Below, one piece after another: positions 52,649 through 61,240 of a DNA stretch of 64,000 nt. A model generated the notes under the pieces. It did not search any database. It had not been told where the DNA came from and saw nothing but the letters and a program-made list of their open reading frames with translations. The position numbers and the translations under genes were made by a program. Every line of letters begins with the position of its first letter. The stretch's first letter is position 1. The DNA comes from an uncultured Lachnospiraceae bacterium. Lineage in GTDB: Bacteria > Bacillota > Clostridia > Lachnospirales > Lachnospiraceae. The DNA is taken from positions 1-64,000 of the forward strand of contig CANREB010000007.1 of NCBI GenBank assembly GCA_947629525.1, given 5' to 3'.

Positions 52649-53452
52649 ATGAAACGTAGGAAAAGATTTCGCAGGATCAAAGCGGTACTTATCGCGACGA
52701 TATTGGTGTGTCTGCTGCGTATCGGGCAGATATATCATCAGGTATCACAAGTCGAGGAAAAACAGAAAAATTTAAAAGAAAGTCTGTCAGCGGAGAAAAA
52801 GCCTGTCATAGCGCCCGCCGCAAAGGCATTGATACCTGAACTTCCCGAGAAAGCGCCTGCTGCTGCAGATCCCGCGATGCTCAAAAGGTATGAAAACATA
52901 TACAGAGAAAACAATGATCTTGTCGGATGGCTGTCGATTGAAGGGACGAATATAGATTATCCTGTAGTCAGGTGCGATGACGGCGAGTATTATCTTCACC
53001 ATGATTTTTACGGCAATGAGGACAAGTATGGCTGTCTTTTTGTGAGGGATATTGCGGACGTAGACACCCCCGCGGTAAATTTTGTCATATATGGGCACAA
53101 TATGAAAGATGGGGCGATGTTCGGGAATCTTGATCTTTATAGTGATGAAAGTTTTTACAGGGAACATACCGATATAATGTTTAATACTTTGTATGAAGAG
53201 CGAAGCTATGAGATCATATCTGTGTTTCGATCGGAAGTTTATGAATCGGATGACGACGTGTTTAAATATTATCAGTTTTATGAGGCTGATACGCAGGAGG
53301 AATTTGATTACTTTTACAGGAATATCAAAGAAATGTCAATGTATGACACGAAAGTTACCGCGGAATTCGGCGACACATTCATCACTTTATCGACATGTGC
53401 CTATCATACCGACGACGGACGCTTTGTAATTGTTGCAAAACGAAAAAAGTAG
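52649..53452 (+). CDS. srtB: Class B sortase
   Basis: A 267-residue transpeptidase anchored by an N-terminal helix (AVLIATILVCLLRIG, about residues 12-26) with its catalytic domain outside. The triad is visible: His in VIYGHNMKDG, Cys in FITLSTCAYH and Arg in RFVIVAKRK. The insertion between His and Cys (FGNLDLYSDESFYREH onward) is typical of class B. It covalently fixes sorted surface proteins to the wall; no protein with a sorting motif is seen in the window. The tRNA-Gly promoter begins over its stop codon. Confidence 0.92.
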   Translation: MKRRKRFRRIKAVLIATILVCLLRIGQIYHQVSQVEEKQKNLKESLSAEKKPVIAPAAKALIPELPEKAPAAADPAMLKRYENIYRENNDLVGWLSIEGTNIDYPVVRCDDGEYYLHHDFYGNEDKYGCLFVRDIADVDTPAVNFVIYGHNMKDGAMFGNLDLYSDESFYREHTDIMFNTLYEERSYEIISVFRSEVYESDDDVFKYYQFYEADTQEEFDYFYRNIKEMSMYDTKVTAEFGDTFITLSTCAYHTDDGRFVIVAKRKK

Positions 53453-53481
53453 TTGACACATTTAATATGGTACGGTATAAT
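53453..53481 (+). promoter_or_regulatory. tRNA-Gly promoter
   Basis: TTGACA (53453-53458) and TATAAT (53476-53481), both perfect, with a 17-base spacer; the tRNA begins 36 bases after the -10 box. Confidence 0.85.
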
Positions 53482-53517
53482 ATATTTTGTCCGCAAGAGA
53501 GTGGATAATATATTAAT

Positions 53518-53590
53518 GCGATAGTGGCGTAGTTGGTAACGCGCGACCTTGCCAAGGTCGAGACCGCGGGTTCGAGCCCCGTCTATCGCT
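53518..53590 (+). tRNA. tRNA-Gly (anticodon GCC)
   Basis: The acceptor stem is GCGATAG (53518-53524) with CTATCGC (53583-53589) and discriminator T53590. The anticodon arm is CGACC-TTGCCAA-GGTCG (53544-53560), so the anticodon is GCC. The T-arm has the GGTTCGAGCC core. The 3' CCA is not encoded. It has its own strong promoter and terminator, so it is a single tRNA unit. Confidence 0.95.
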
Positions 53591-53601
53591 CTTGTTTTAA
53601 G

Positions 53602-53631
53602 AGGGGAAACTTTTATTTATAAGTTTCCCCT
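53602..53631 (+). terminator. tRNA-Gly terminator
   Basis: AGGGGAAACTT (53602-53612) pairs with AAGTTTCCCCT (53621-53631) across an eight-base loop, followed by TTATT. Confidence 0.85.
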
Positions 53632-53655
53632 TTATTAGTAATAGGAGGGCTGTTG

Positions 53656-55683
53656 ATGAAAAATGATATTATATCGGGTATAGTTGTTGCGCTTGTGTCT
53701 ATTCCGATTTCGATGGGATATGCGCAGGTGGCGGGGCTGCCTGTAGTGTACGGTCTGTATGGTTCCGTGCTTCCGATATTTGTTTACGCGCTGATAACAT
53801 CTTCACCGCAGTTTGTCTTTGGCGTTGACGCTACGCCTGCCGCGCTTGTGGGCGGTACTATTGCCAGTCTCGGGATAGCGCAGGGGTCGGAGGAAGCGAT
53901 TGCTCTTGTGCCGGTCATTACGCTTGTTACCGCATGCTGGCTGTTCCTGTTTTTTGTTTTAAAGGCAGGGAGGCTTGTAAATTACATATCCAAACCGGTT
54001 ATGGGCGGTTTTATTTCGGGAATAGGGTGTACGATAATATTGATGCAGATACCGAAGCTTTTCGGCGGCAGCGCGGGGACAGGGGAAATGTTTATACTCT
54101 TTTACCATATCTGGAACGAACTGCATTCGTTTAATTTCCTGTCTGCTGTCCTTGGCATAGGTACTGTTGTGATACTTCAGACAGCAAGAAAGATCATACC
54201 GAAATTTCCTATGTCAGTTTTTCTCATGGCGATTGGAGCGGGGGCTACCGCGGTATTCCATTTGGACAGATACGGGGTGAAACTGCTTCCGACGGTTGAG
54301 GCAGGACTGCCAAAAATCGTTTTTCCGAATATCGCGCTGCTTTTTCCTAATGCCGGCGAGATAATAGTTTTGTCACTCACCATTGCACTGGTCATTATGG
54401 CGCAGACGCTTCTTGCGACAAACAACTATGCGCTTAAATATAATTATAAAGTCAACAATAACCGTGAAGTGCTTGCGTATGCCGCAGGTAATGTCGCGGG
54501 AGCAATGGTTGGATGCTGTCCCGTCAACGGAAGTGTTTCAAGAAGCGGGATAGCTGACCAGTACGGATGTAAGTCGCAGCTCATGTCTCTTACGGCGAGT
54601 GCGACAATGGTCATAGTATTGCTTTTTGGGACATGGATGCTCAAGTATCTGCCTGTACCGGTGCTGACAGGAATAGTGATCTCAGCGCTTATGGGGATAG
54701 TTGAAGTTGATATAGCAAAGAAAGCATGGCACGCCGACAGACGGGAATTTGGTATTTTCATGGCGGCATTTATGGGAGTTTTAGTGCTCGGCACAATATA
54801 CGGCGTTATTATAGGAGTGATACTGTCGTTCATAGCTGTGATAATACGTGCGGTCATTCCGCCCAAGGCATTTCTCGGAGTGATTCCTGATCACGAAGGA
54901 CTTCACAATTTAAGCCGCAACAAGAACGCTTATCCGATAGAGCATACGGTAATATATCGTTTCAGCGGCAATCTGTTTTTTGCCAACATAAATGCTTTTC
55001 AGGACGATATCGAGAATGCCGTGAAAGATGATACAAAACAGGTCATAGTGGATGCCAGAGGAATAGGGAGCATTGATATCACGGCGGCGGAACGGCTTGT
55101 GATACTTAAACGAAACCTGAACGCAAGAGGGATCTATTTTTATCTGACGGAACATTCGGAGGCTGTAAACGATCAGCTTCGCGCTTTCGGAGCGGGAGTC
55201 CTGATAGAAGAAGGCTCTGTGAGAAGGACCGTGTCTCAGGCTTTACGCGCGGCAGGAGTTGATGAACCTTATCCGCTTGAAGGCTATGTGGATGACGGGA
55301 AACATTTACATTCGGGGACATATGAGTGGCTTGCGGAGTTTGACTGGGCGTTTGGCGAGAACGCGGGCGAAAAAGTTGCGATACTCGCGAAAGAAGTGGC
55401 AAAGAAGCTTGTGGATTCGGGTGATTTCAGTCTGGAGAATATTGTGAATGCCGAAAATTCAGCTTCGTGGGGGCGTCTTGGACTTATCGACGAGGATGAA
55501 CTGCTAAACCGTCTTGAACAGTATTTTGCCAAACTCGAAGATGGTGAAGAACTGCATATCGACGAAATCGAAGAACGTCTTGAGCAGCGCCGCCATGTAA
55601 TCGAAAACAGGATAAAAGAACTTGATCCCGAAGCGTTCGAGGCGTTGAAGCGTTATCGGGAAAGAATAAGGGGAATGAAATAA
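53656..55683 (+). CDS. SulP family anion transporter with STAS domain and C-terminal tail
   Basis: A 675-residue membrane protein of the SLC26/SulP family, which carries sulfate, bicarbonate or other anions. About twelve helices fill residues 5-410 (SMGYAQVAGLPVVYGLYGS is the signature end of helices 1-2; GFISGIGCTIILMQIPKL). A STAS domain follows (about 430-540: TVIYRFSGNLFFANINAF, VIVDARGIGSIDITAAE). After it there are about 130 residues of charged helices (DEDELLNRLEQYFAKLEDGE) not seen in a typical SulP. The start at 53656 follows GGAGGG. Confidence 0.9.
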   Translation: MKNDIISGIVVALVSIPISMGYAQVAGLPVVYGLYGSVLPIFVYALITSSPQFVFGVDATPAALVGGTIASLGIAQGSEEAIALVPVITLVTACWLFLFFVLKAGRLVNYISKPVMGGFISGIGCTIILMQIPKLFGGSAGTGEMFILFYHIWNELHSFNFLSAVLGIGTVVILQTARKIIPKFPMSVFLMAIGAGATAVFHLDRYGVKLLPTVEAGLPKIVFPNIALLFPNAGEIIVLSLTIALVIMAQTLLATNNYALKYNYKVNNNREVLAYAAGNVAGAMVGCCPVNGSVSRSGIADQYGCKSQLMSLTASATMVIVLLFGTWMLKYLPVPVLTGIVISALMGIVEVDIAKKAWHADRREFGIFMAAFMGVLVLGTIYGVIIGVILSFIAVIIRAVIPPKAFLGVIPDHEGLHNLSRNKNAYPIEHTVIYRFSGNLFFANINAFQDDIENAVKDDTKQVIVDARGIGSIDITAAERLVILKRNLNARGIYFYLTEHSEAVNDQLRAFGAGVLIEEGSVRRTVSQALRAAGVDEPYPLEGYVDDGKHLHSGTYEWLAEFDWAFGENAGEKVAILAKEVAKKLVDSGDFSLENIVNAENSASWGRLGLIDEDELLNRLEQYFAKLEDGEELHIDEIEERLEQRRHVIENRIKELDPEAFEALKRYRERIRGMK

Positions 55684-55700
55684 CAGGAGGGAAATACTGT

Positions 55701-55904
55701 ATGAACGACGCAAAGACCTTTAAGGAGCTGTATATCGCAGGTGAGATAGAATTTGAAGCTATAGACGATTACAGTTATGAGTGGGGAATGAGCGATGACG
55801 AGCGCACGCTTGCGCAGTACCTTGGGCTTAATGCCGATGAGGAAGACGCATGGGTGAGTGAGAGCGATGAAGCATTAAAGGCGCTTTTGGATGCGCAGAA
55901 ATGA
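55701..55904 (+). CDS. Small acidic hypothetical protein
   Basis: A 67-residue soluble protein, strongly acidic and probably helical (MNDAKTFKELYIAGEIEFEA, then DDERTLAQYLGLNADEEDAW). There is a good AGGAGGG site before the ATG. It lies 17 bases after the SulP gene and seven bases before the fucosidase start, so it is in the same operon. No domain is recognised. Confidence 0.65.
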   Translation: MNDAKTFKELYIAGEIEFEAIDDYSYEWGMSDDERTLAQYLGLNADEEDAWVSESDEALKALLDAQK

Positions 55905-55911
55905 GGCGGAT

Positions 55912-58182
55912 ATGAGAAGCAGTTCAACAATGTGGTATGATGCGCCCGCAAAGGACTGGAATGAAGCTCTTCCTATAGGCAACGGGCGGATAGGAGCAAT
56001 GATATTCGGCGGCATAGAGGCAGAGCACATACAAGTGAATGAAGATACTGTATGGTATGGCGGTCCTATGGACAGAAATAATCCCAGTGCCAAAGAGAAG
56101 CTTCCTGTGATAAGACAGCTCATAATGTCAGGAAAGATACATGAAGCCGAGAGGCTGTGCAAACAGGCTCTTGGCGGCACGCCGCAGGGAATGAGGATAT
56201 ACCAGACGCTTGGCGACATAGATATAAGCTATGATTTTGGAAAAGATATAAATAAAGAAGAAGTAACGGATTATGAGCGCGGTCTTGATATAGGAAATGC
56301 AGTTGCATATGTGCATTTTGAGTACGATGAGACTGTCTACAGCAGAGAAATATTTATGAGCGCGCCCGATGATATATGTGTCATGCACTTCAAGGCGGAA
56401 GGCAGAAACAAGCTTAAGCTTGAAATAATGCAGACGCGCCATCATATATATGAATATTCGCGGAAAGCATCGGACGACAGCATAGTATTGGGCGGAAATC
56501 TCGGACGCGACGGTCTTGATTACGCGATGATGTGTAAAATATACGTTCCCGACGGGAAAGTCGAGGTTATAGGCGAGAATATATCGGTGAGCGAAGCTTC
56601 GCATGTCTATATGTATTGGAGCGCGCTGACGACATACAGAATAGAGGATAAGACACAGGCAGCACTTGAAAAAGCGCTCAGCACTCTGTTGGAAAAAGCT
56701 TCGCGGAAAAGTTATGAAGAATTAAAGAAGACCCACATAGAGGACTATAAGTCATATTATGACAGGATAAAGCTTACGCTGTGTGACGAAAAAGAACAGG
56801 CTAAAAGAAGCGCTGTACCTGTTGATGTACGTCTGAAAAATATAGCGGATGGTCAGGACGACCTTGCGCTCGAACAGCTCTATTTTGATTTCGGCAGATA
56901 TCTGCTGATAAGCTGCAGCCGTCCGGGGACTCTTCCCGCGACGCTTCAGGGGTTATGGAACAGAGATATTGAAGCGCCATGGGATTCAAAATATACCATC
57001 AATATAAATACGGAGATGAACTACTGGTGCGCTGAGCCCTGCGGCTTGGGCGACTGTCATATGCCGCTTTTTGACCTTATGGAAAAAATGCTTCCCAACG
57101 GGCAGAAGACGGCGGAAGTCATGTACGGATGCCGTGGATTTGTGGCGCATCACAATACTGATATATGGGGCGACACTGCGCCTCAGGATCTGTGGATTCC
57201 GGGAAGCTTTTGGGTGATGGGCGGCGCATGGCTTTGCACACACATATGGATGCACTATGAGTATACGGGTGATAAAGCATTTTTGGAGCGCATGTTCCCT
57301 ATGATGCGCGAAGCGTGCCTTTTTTTCCTTGATTTTCTGATAGAATATGAGATTGACGGCACGACGTATCTTTGCACCTGCCCAAGTGTGTCGCCGGAAA
57401 ATACTTTTATACTGCCAAACGGTGAGCAGGGGGCAAATTCGATTGGCGTGACGATGGACAATCAGATACTGAGGGATCTGTTTACCCAGTGCAATGCGGC
57501 GGCAGAGATACTCGGAGTGTCGGATGAACTTGACGATAAGATAAAGCAAGCCTGTGCAAGACTTATACCAACGCGCATCGGCAGTGACGGCAGAATACTT
57601 GAGTGGTGCAGGGAATATGAGGAAAAAGAGCCGGGACACAGGCATATTTCACATTTGTACGGTCTTCATCCCTCGTCACAGATCACAAAGGACGGTACAC
57701 CTGAACTTGCAAAGGCTGCGGAGCTTACGCTTCAGAAACGACTTGAAGGCGGCGGAGGACACACAGGTTGGAGCAGAGCATGGATAATGAACCATTATGC
57801 AAAGCTGTGGGACGGTGAATGTGCGCATGAGAACTTAAGACAGTTATTCATAAGATCAACACTTCCAAATCTCTTTGACAACCATCCGCCTTTTCAGATA
57901 GACGGTAATTTCGGCTCAATAGCGGCGATGACGGAAATGCTTGTCCAAAGCGACCAAAGGCGTATAGTCCTGCTTCCCGCACTGCCCCGCAAGTGGACTG
58001 AGGGAAGCGTCGAGGGGATAAGAGTGCGCGGTAACGCTAAAATGGATATCAAATGGAAAAATTCAGAACTTGAAAGCGCAAGGATATGCAGCGGCGATGA
58101 CTGTACAAGACGTATAATGTACAATGGTCAGATAAAGGAATTTACGCTTGAGAAAGGCGTTTGGAAAGAGATAGTGTTTTAA
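55912..58182 (+). CDS. GH95 family alpha-L-fucosidase
   Basis: A 756-residue intracellular-looking enzyme (no signal peptide) of glycoside hydrolase family 95, which removes alpha-1,2-linked fucose (some members act on alpha-galactose). N-terminal beta domain WNEALPIGNGRIGAMIFGG and VNEDTVWYGGP; the helical barrel carries NINTEMNYW, which in characterised members holds the catalytic Asn pair, then CPSVSPEN with the acid, and IDGNFGSIAAMTEML with the Asp. C-terminal beta domain closes the protein. The start at 55912 follows TGAGGCGG; an ATG at 55891 overlaps the previous gene. It converges with a LytTR regulator, overlapping by four bases. Confidence 0.93.
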   Translation: MRSSSTMWYDAPAKDWNEALPIGNGRIGAMIFGGIEAEHIQVNEDTVWYGGPMDRNNPSAKEKLPVIRQLIMSGKIHEAERLCKQALGGTPQGMRIYQTLGDIDISYDFGKDINKEEVTDYERGLDIGNAVAYVHFEYDETVYSREIFMSAPDDICVMHFKAEGRNKLKLEIMQTRHHIYEYSRKASDDSIVLGGNLGRDGLDYAMMCKIYVPDGKVEVIGENISVSEASHVYMYWSALTTYRIEDKTQAALEKALSTLLEKASRKSYEELKKTHIEDYKSYYDRIKLTLCDEKEQAKRSAVPVDVRLKNIADGQDDLALEQLYFDFGRYLLISCSRPGTLPATLQGLWNRDIEAPWDSKYTININTEMNYWCAEPCGLGDCHMPLFDLMEKMLPNGQKTAEVMYGCRGFVAHHNTDIWGDTAPQDLWIPGSFWVMGGAWLCTHIWMHYEYTGDKAFLERMFPMMREACLFFLDFLIEYEIDGTTYLCTCPSVSPENTFILPNGEQGANSIGVTMDNQILRDLFTQCNAAAEILGVSDELDDKIKQACARLIPTRIGSDGRILEWCREYEEKEPGHRHISHLYGLHPSSQITKDGTPELAKAAELTLQKRLEGGGGHTGWSRAWIMNHYAKLWDGECAHENLRQLFIRSTLPNLFDNHPPFQIDGNFGSIAAMTEMLVQSDQRRIVLLPALPRKWTEGSVEGIRVRGNAKMDIKWKNSELESARICSGDDCTRRIMYNGQIKEFTLEKGVWKEIVF

Positions 58183-58976
58183 AGCATAAGCTGCTTTTTT
58201 ATATGGGTATATTTTTTCTCGGGAATGGGAAGCTCAGTACCGTCCGACAATGTTACCGCAAAGCGGCGGATATTTTTAACATGGGCGGGATTGAGCAGAT
58301 ATCCTGAATGTATGCGCAGAAAAAGTCCGGAATATTTTTCCTCAAACTTTGATAAAGTTTCATTTATGGTGATAGCGCCGTCCTCGGAGTGTATTTGAAG
58401 CTTGGAGGAGTGCTTTACGGTCTCTATATATAAAATGCGGGAAGACGCGATGCGGTGTACGCATCCGTCAGACGCCTTCACGGTTATGTATTGTTTCGGC
58501 TCGGGAAAAGAGGGCGCTGTCATAGATGAATTTTCATAGTGTACGGGATAAATAGTGTCTCTGCTGTCATATTCCCACAGATTACTTATGTGCAGCAAAA
58601 CGATCTCAGGCTGATATTTTGAGCCTTGGGCTGTCTTTATCTTTTTGTCGTGCCATGTATAGTGGAGCCATTGGTCATGATAGACAGTATTGCCGTTGGG
58701 ATAATGAGTGTAAATATCATAATGAAGCAGGACTTCTTTTACATGGCTTCCGGGTGAAGCGCACAGGACTTTTATATCGCCCATGGTAAATGTAAGCGAA
58801 TGTTTTTCAGCCGCAAAAGTCTGTATAAGGTTCTTTCTGCCTCTTATCTGCTGTCTGCTGGCAGGACCTATCCACAATATATCATCGCTGATATACTCAA
58901 AAAACGGTTTCAGGTTGTTTTTGTAATACTCTGTTATTATCAGGAGAGAAATCCTGATTATCTCGTCAGTTTTCAT
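58179..58976 (-). CDS. LytTR regulator with NTF2/SnoaL-like N-terminal domain
   Basis: A 265-residue putative transcription regulator. Residues 1-135 look like an NTF2/SnoaL-like cone (YYKNNLKPFFEYISDDILWIGPA, near the start, then YDIYTHYPNGNTVYHDQWLHYTW), a fold that usually binds small molecules. Residues about 165-265 form a LytTR DNA-binding domain (ILYIETVKHSSKLQIHS, FLRIHSGYLLNPAHVKNIRR). There is no receiver domain, so it is not a typical two-component regulator; the N-terminal pocket may sense a ligand. The start at 58976 follows GGGGGA. It may control the converging fucosidase or the diverging chemoreceptor gene. Confidence 0.82.
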   Translation of the reverse strand: MKTDEIIRISLLIITEYYKNNLKPFFEYISDDILWIGPASRQQIRGRKNLIQTFAAEKHSLTFTMGDIKVLCASPGSHVKEVLLHYDIYTHYPNGNTVYHDQWLHYTWHDKKIKTAQGSKYQPEIVLLHISNLWEYDSRDTIYPVHYENSSMTAPSFPEPKQYITVKASDGCVHRIASSRILYIETVKHSSKLQIHSEDGAITINETLSKFEEKYSGLFLRIHSGYLLNPAHVKNIRRFAVTLSDGTELPIPEKKYTHIKKQLML

Positions 58977-59170
58977 TCTGTCCCCCATGATCGAATGTTT
59001 CGATATACTCTGATATTTGTCGTTTTTTTTTATTATATATCATAAAATGTAAAAGGACAAGTGATTTAGCAAAAAAAACAAGTGAAAAAACGAATTGTGT
59101 TGAACAACGGGGGGTAGGTTATAATATTATTATTTGGGATTATAAATAAAATATGGAAGGATGAATTACG

Positions 59171-61156
59171 ATGCAGTTACAGAAGTTAAGTTTCAATGTC
59201 AACAGTAAAGCCAACAGGTCGGTGCGCAGGACCATTGCGGGTCTGTGTACGCTGGCGGGACTGATAATACTGGCTCTGATCATTTTTTATACGGTCAGGA
59301 ATAACAGTGAGCAGGTACAGTTATACAGTTCGCAGATCGACAACAGGATGTCGCAGAAAATCGTGCTCATTGAAGCTGTCGCATCGGGAGCGCCGGTAGG
59401 TGCGGATGAAGAGGATTATTATACATACGTTGATATGCTGGCGGAACTGTATGACGATGTGTCGGCAGTGTATGTCTGTGTAGAGCAGGAAGGAGTTGTC
59501 TTTGCGGACGGTATCATGACATATATGTCGGGCGGATGGCTGCCGGATGACGATTTCCTTGTGACTGAAAGAGATTGGTATTCGGGAGCGGCGGCAACGG
59601 ACGACGTGTACGTGTCTGAACCGTATGTAGATGAGCAGACGGGAAATATATGTATCACCATTTCCAAGGCAATCAGGCGCGACGGCAGAGTTGTGGGCGT
59701 TGCGGGACTGGATATGTATATGGACGATTTGGTGACTCTTGTGGAGGGTTCTTACAAGGGCGGTAATTATATATTTGTAACGACAGAGGATGGCACTATC
59801 CTGACACATCCGGACGAGGAGCTTGCATTGAGCGCGCAGAAGAGCACAACAGTGTCGGAAGCGCTGGGAGGCAGGTATGAGAAAGCGTGCGAGAAAGCTT
59901 TGTCAACCAAACTGATACTGGATTATAAGGGAGGACTGAAATTTGCTGTCAGCAATACAGTCGATGCGACAGGCTGGAATGTAGTAGCGGTGATATCGCT
60001 TGCGGGAGTGTTTACCGTTATAATCATTACTGTCATACTGGCGGTTGTATTGAGCGTTGTAATCGGCGGAGTGGCAAAGCATAGCCTTACAGGCAGCATT
60101 AATCCGATGTTTGCGCCTCTTGAAGAACTGGCGGTGAACGTAGGAAAGATATCGGAAGGCGAACTGGATTACAGCTTTAAGATAGATGAGCAGTCTCATG
60201 AAGTAAATGCACTGTCTGAAGCCTTAAATGATACGATGAAGGGATTACGGCACTATATTTCGGAGATTACGGATACAGTGACGGCAATTTCGGAGAAAAA
60301 TTTGGATTTTCACGTTGACGGAGTTTATACGGGTGATTATAAGAAGATCAAGGATGCCCTTGTAAACATTATGGAAGTGCTCAACGGCAGCTTTACTGAT
60401 ATCAATGAACAGGCGGCAACGGTGCTTCAGTATTCAAAAGATCTGTCCGCGACGAGTGAAAATGTGGCGAAGGCGGCGACAGCGCAGAGTGAATCCGTGC
60501 AGAACACATCGGATGAGATAAAGGTGCTGACCGACAATATGGAGAAGATAGTAGAGTTTGCAAATAACATTAAGACGAATACGGACAATGTGAACAATCA
60601 TCTTGCCACCGGTAATGCGGAAATGGATGAACTTGTAAAGGCGATGGATGAGATCGTGGAATTTTATGATGAGATTGCGGGCTTTGTGACTGAGATAAAC
60701 GCTATTGCAAGCAAGACGAACCTGCTTGCCTTAAACGCTTCGATCGAGGCGGCAAGAGCGGGCGAAGCAGGTAAGGGCTTTGCGGTAGTGGCGGAAGAGA
60801 TATCTGCCCTGTCGGCAAGCAGCTCAGAGTCAAGCGCCAAGATAAGCAGCGTGATATCCAAATCTTTTGAGTCTGTTGAACATGGTAAAGAACTTGTGGC
60901 AAAGACAGATAAAACGATATCGGACAGCGCAGAGTATTCCGCAGGAAATGCGAAGATGGTCGATGAGATCGTAAACTTTGTGAATACGCAGAAAGAGTCA
61001 ACTGACGGAATACTGGAAAATATCCGTGCAATCAGCGGGATGGTGGAGAACAATGCGGCATGCGCCGAAGAAAATTCCGCGATATCGGCAAATCTTGGAG
61101 AGTGCGCTCAGTCTTTGATGGATACAGTGGCACAGTTCAGGCTTAGAAAACAATAA
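59171..61156 (+). CDS. Methyl-accepting chemotaxis protein, dCache type
   Basis: A 661-residue receptor. Helix 1 lies at about 25-42 (LCTLAGLIILALIIFYTV) and helix 2 at about 272-296 (VVAVISLAGVFTVIIITVIL); between them is a dCache ligand domain (TEDGTILTHPDEELALS; TERDWYSGA; GVAGLDMYMDDL). A HAMP linker and a long coiled signalling domain follow, with the hairpin tip EINAIASKTNLLALNASIEAARAGEAGKGFAVVAEEI (split here as EINAIASKTNLLALNAS and IEAARAGEAGKGFAVVAEE). It senses an outside ligand and controls motility through CheA, although no flagellar gene is in the window. Ligand unknown; nearby fucose and xylose enzymes suggest sugars as one possibility. Confidence 0.93.
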   Translation: MQLQKLSFNVNSKANRSVRRTIAGLCTLAGLIILALIIFYTVRNNSEQVQLYSSQIDNRMSQKIVLIEAVASGAPVGADEEDYYTYVDMLAELYDDVSAVYVCVEQEGVVFADGIMTYMSGGWLPDDDFLVTERDWYSGAAATDDVYVSEPYVDEQTGNICITISKAIRRDGRVVGVAGLDMYMDDLVTLVEGSYKGGNYIFVTTEDGTILTHPDEELALSAQKSTTVSEALGGRYEKACEKALSTKLILDYKGGLKFAVSNTVDATGWNVVAVISLAGVFTVIIITVILAVVLSVVIGGVAKHSLTGSINPMFAPLEELAVNVGKISEGELDYSFKIDEQSHEVNALSEALNDTMKGLRHYISEITDTVTAISEKNLDFHVDGVYTGDYKKIKDALVNIMEVLNGSFTDINEQAATVLQYSKDLSATSENVAKAATAQSESVQNTSDEIKVLTDNMEKIVEFANNIKTNTDNVNNHLATGNAEMDELVKAMDEIVEFYDEIAGFVTEINAIASKTNLLALNASIEAARAGEAGKGFAVVAEEISALSASSSESSAKISSVISKSFESVEHGKELVAKTDKTISDSAEYSAGNAKMVDEIVNFVNTQKESTDGILENIRAISGMVENNAACAEENSAISANLGECAQSLMDTVAQFRLRKQ

Positions 61157-61174
61157 AAGATATGATTTACATTT

Positions 61175-61218
61175 AACTGCCCCCAATAGCTGTTTGGTCA
61201 GCTTATTGGGGGCAGTTT
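61175..61218 (+). terminator. Terminator of the chemoreceptor gene
   Basis: AACTGCCCCCAATAGCT (61175-61191) pairs with AGCTTATTGGGGGCAGTT (61200-61217) with one bulge, then TTGTTTAT. It lies between two convergent genes. Confidence 0.88.
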
Positions 61219-61240
61219 GTTTATGATATATGTGTATCTG

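Noticed and set aside
59100..59125. TTGAAC...TATAAT before the chemoreceptor gene
   Set aside because: The spacer is only 14 bases and no sigma-28 (FliA/SigD) boxes are seen, so the promoter type stays unclear.
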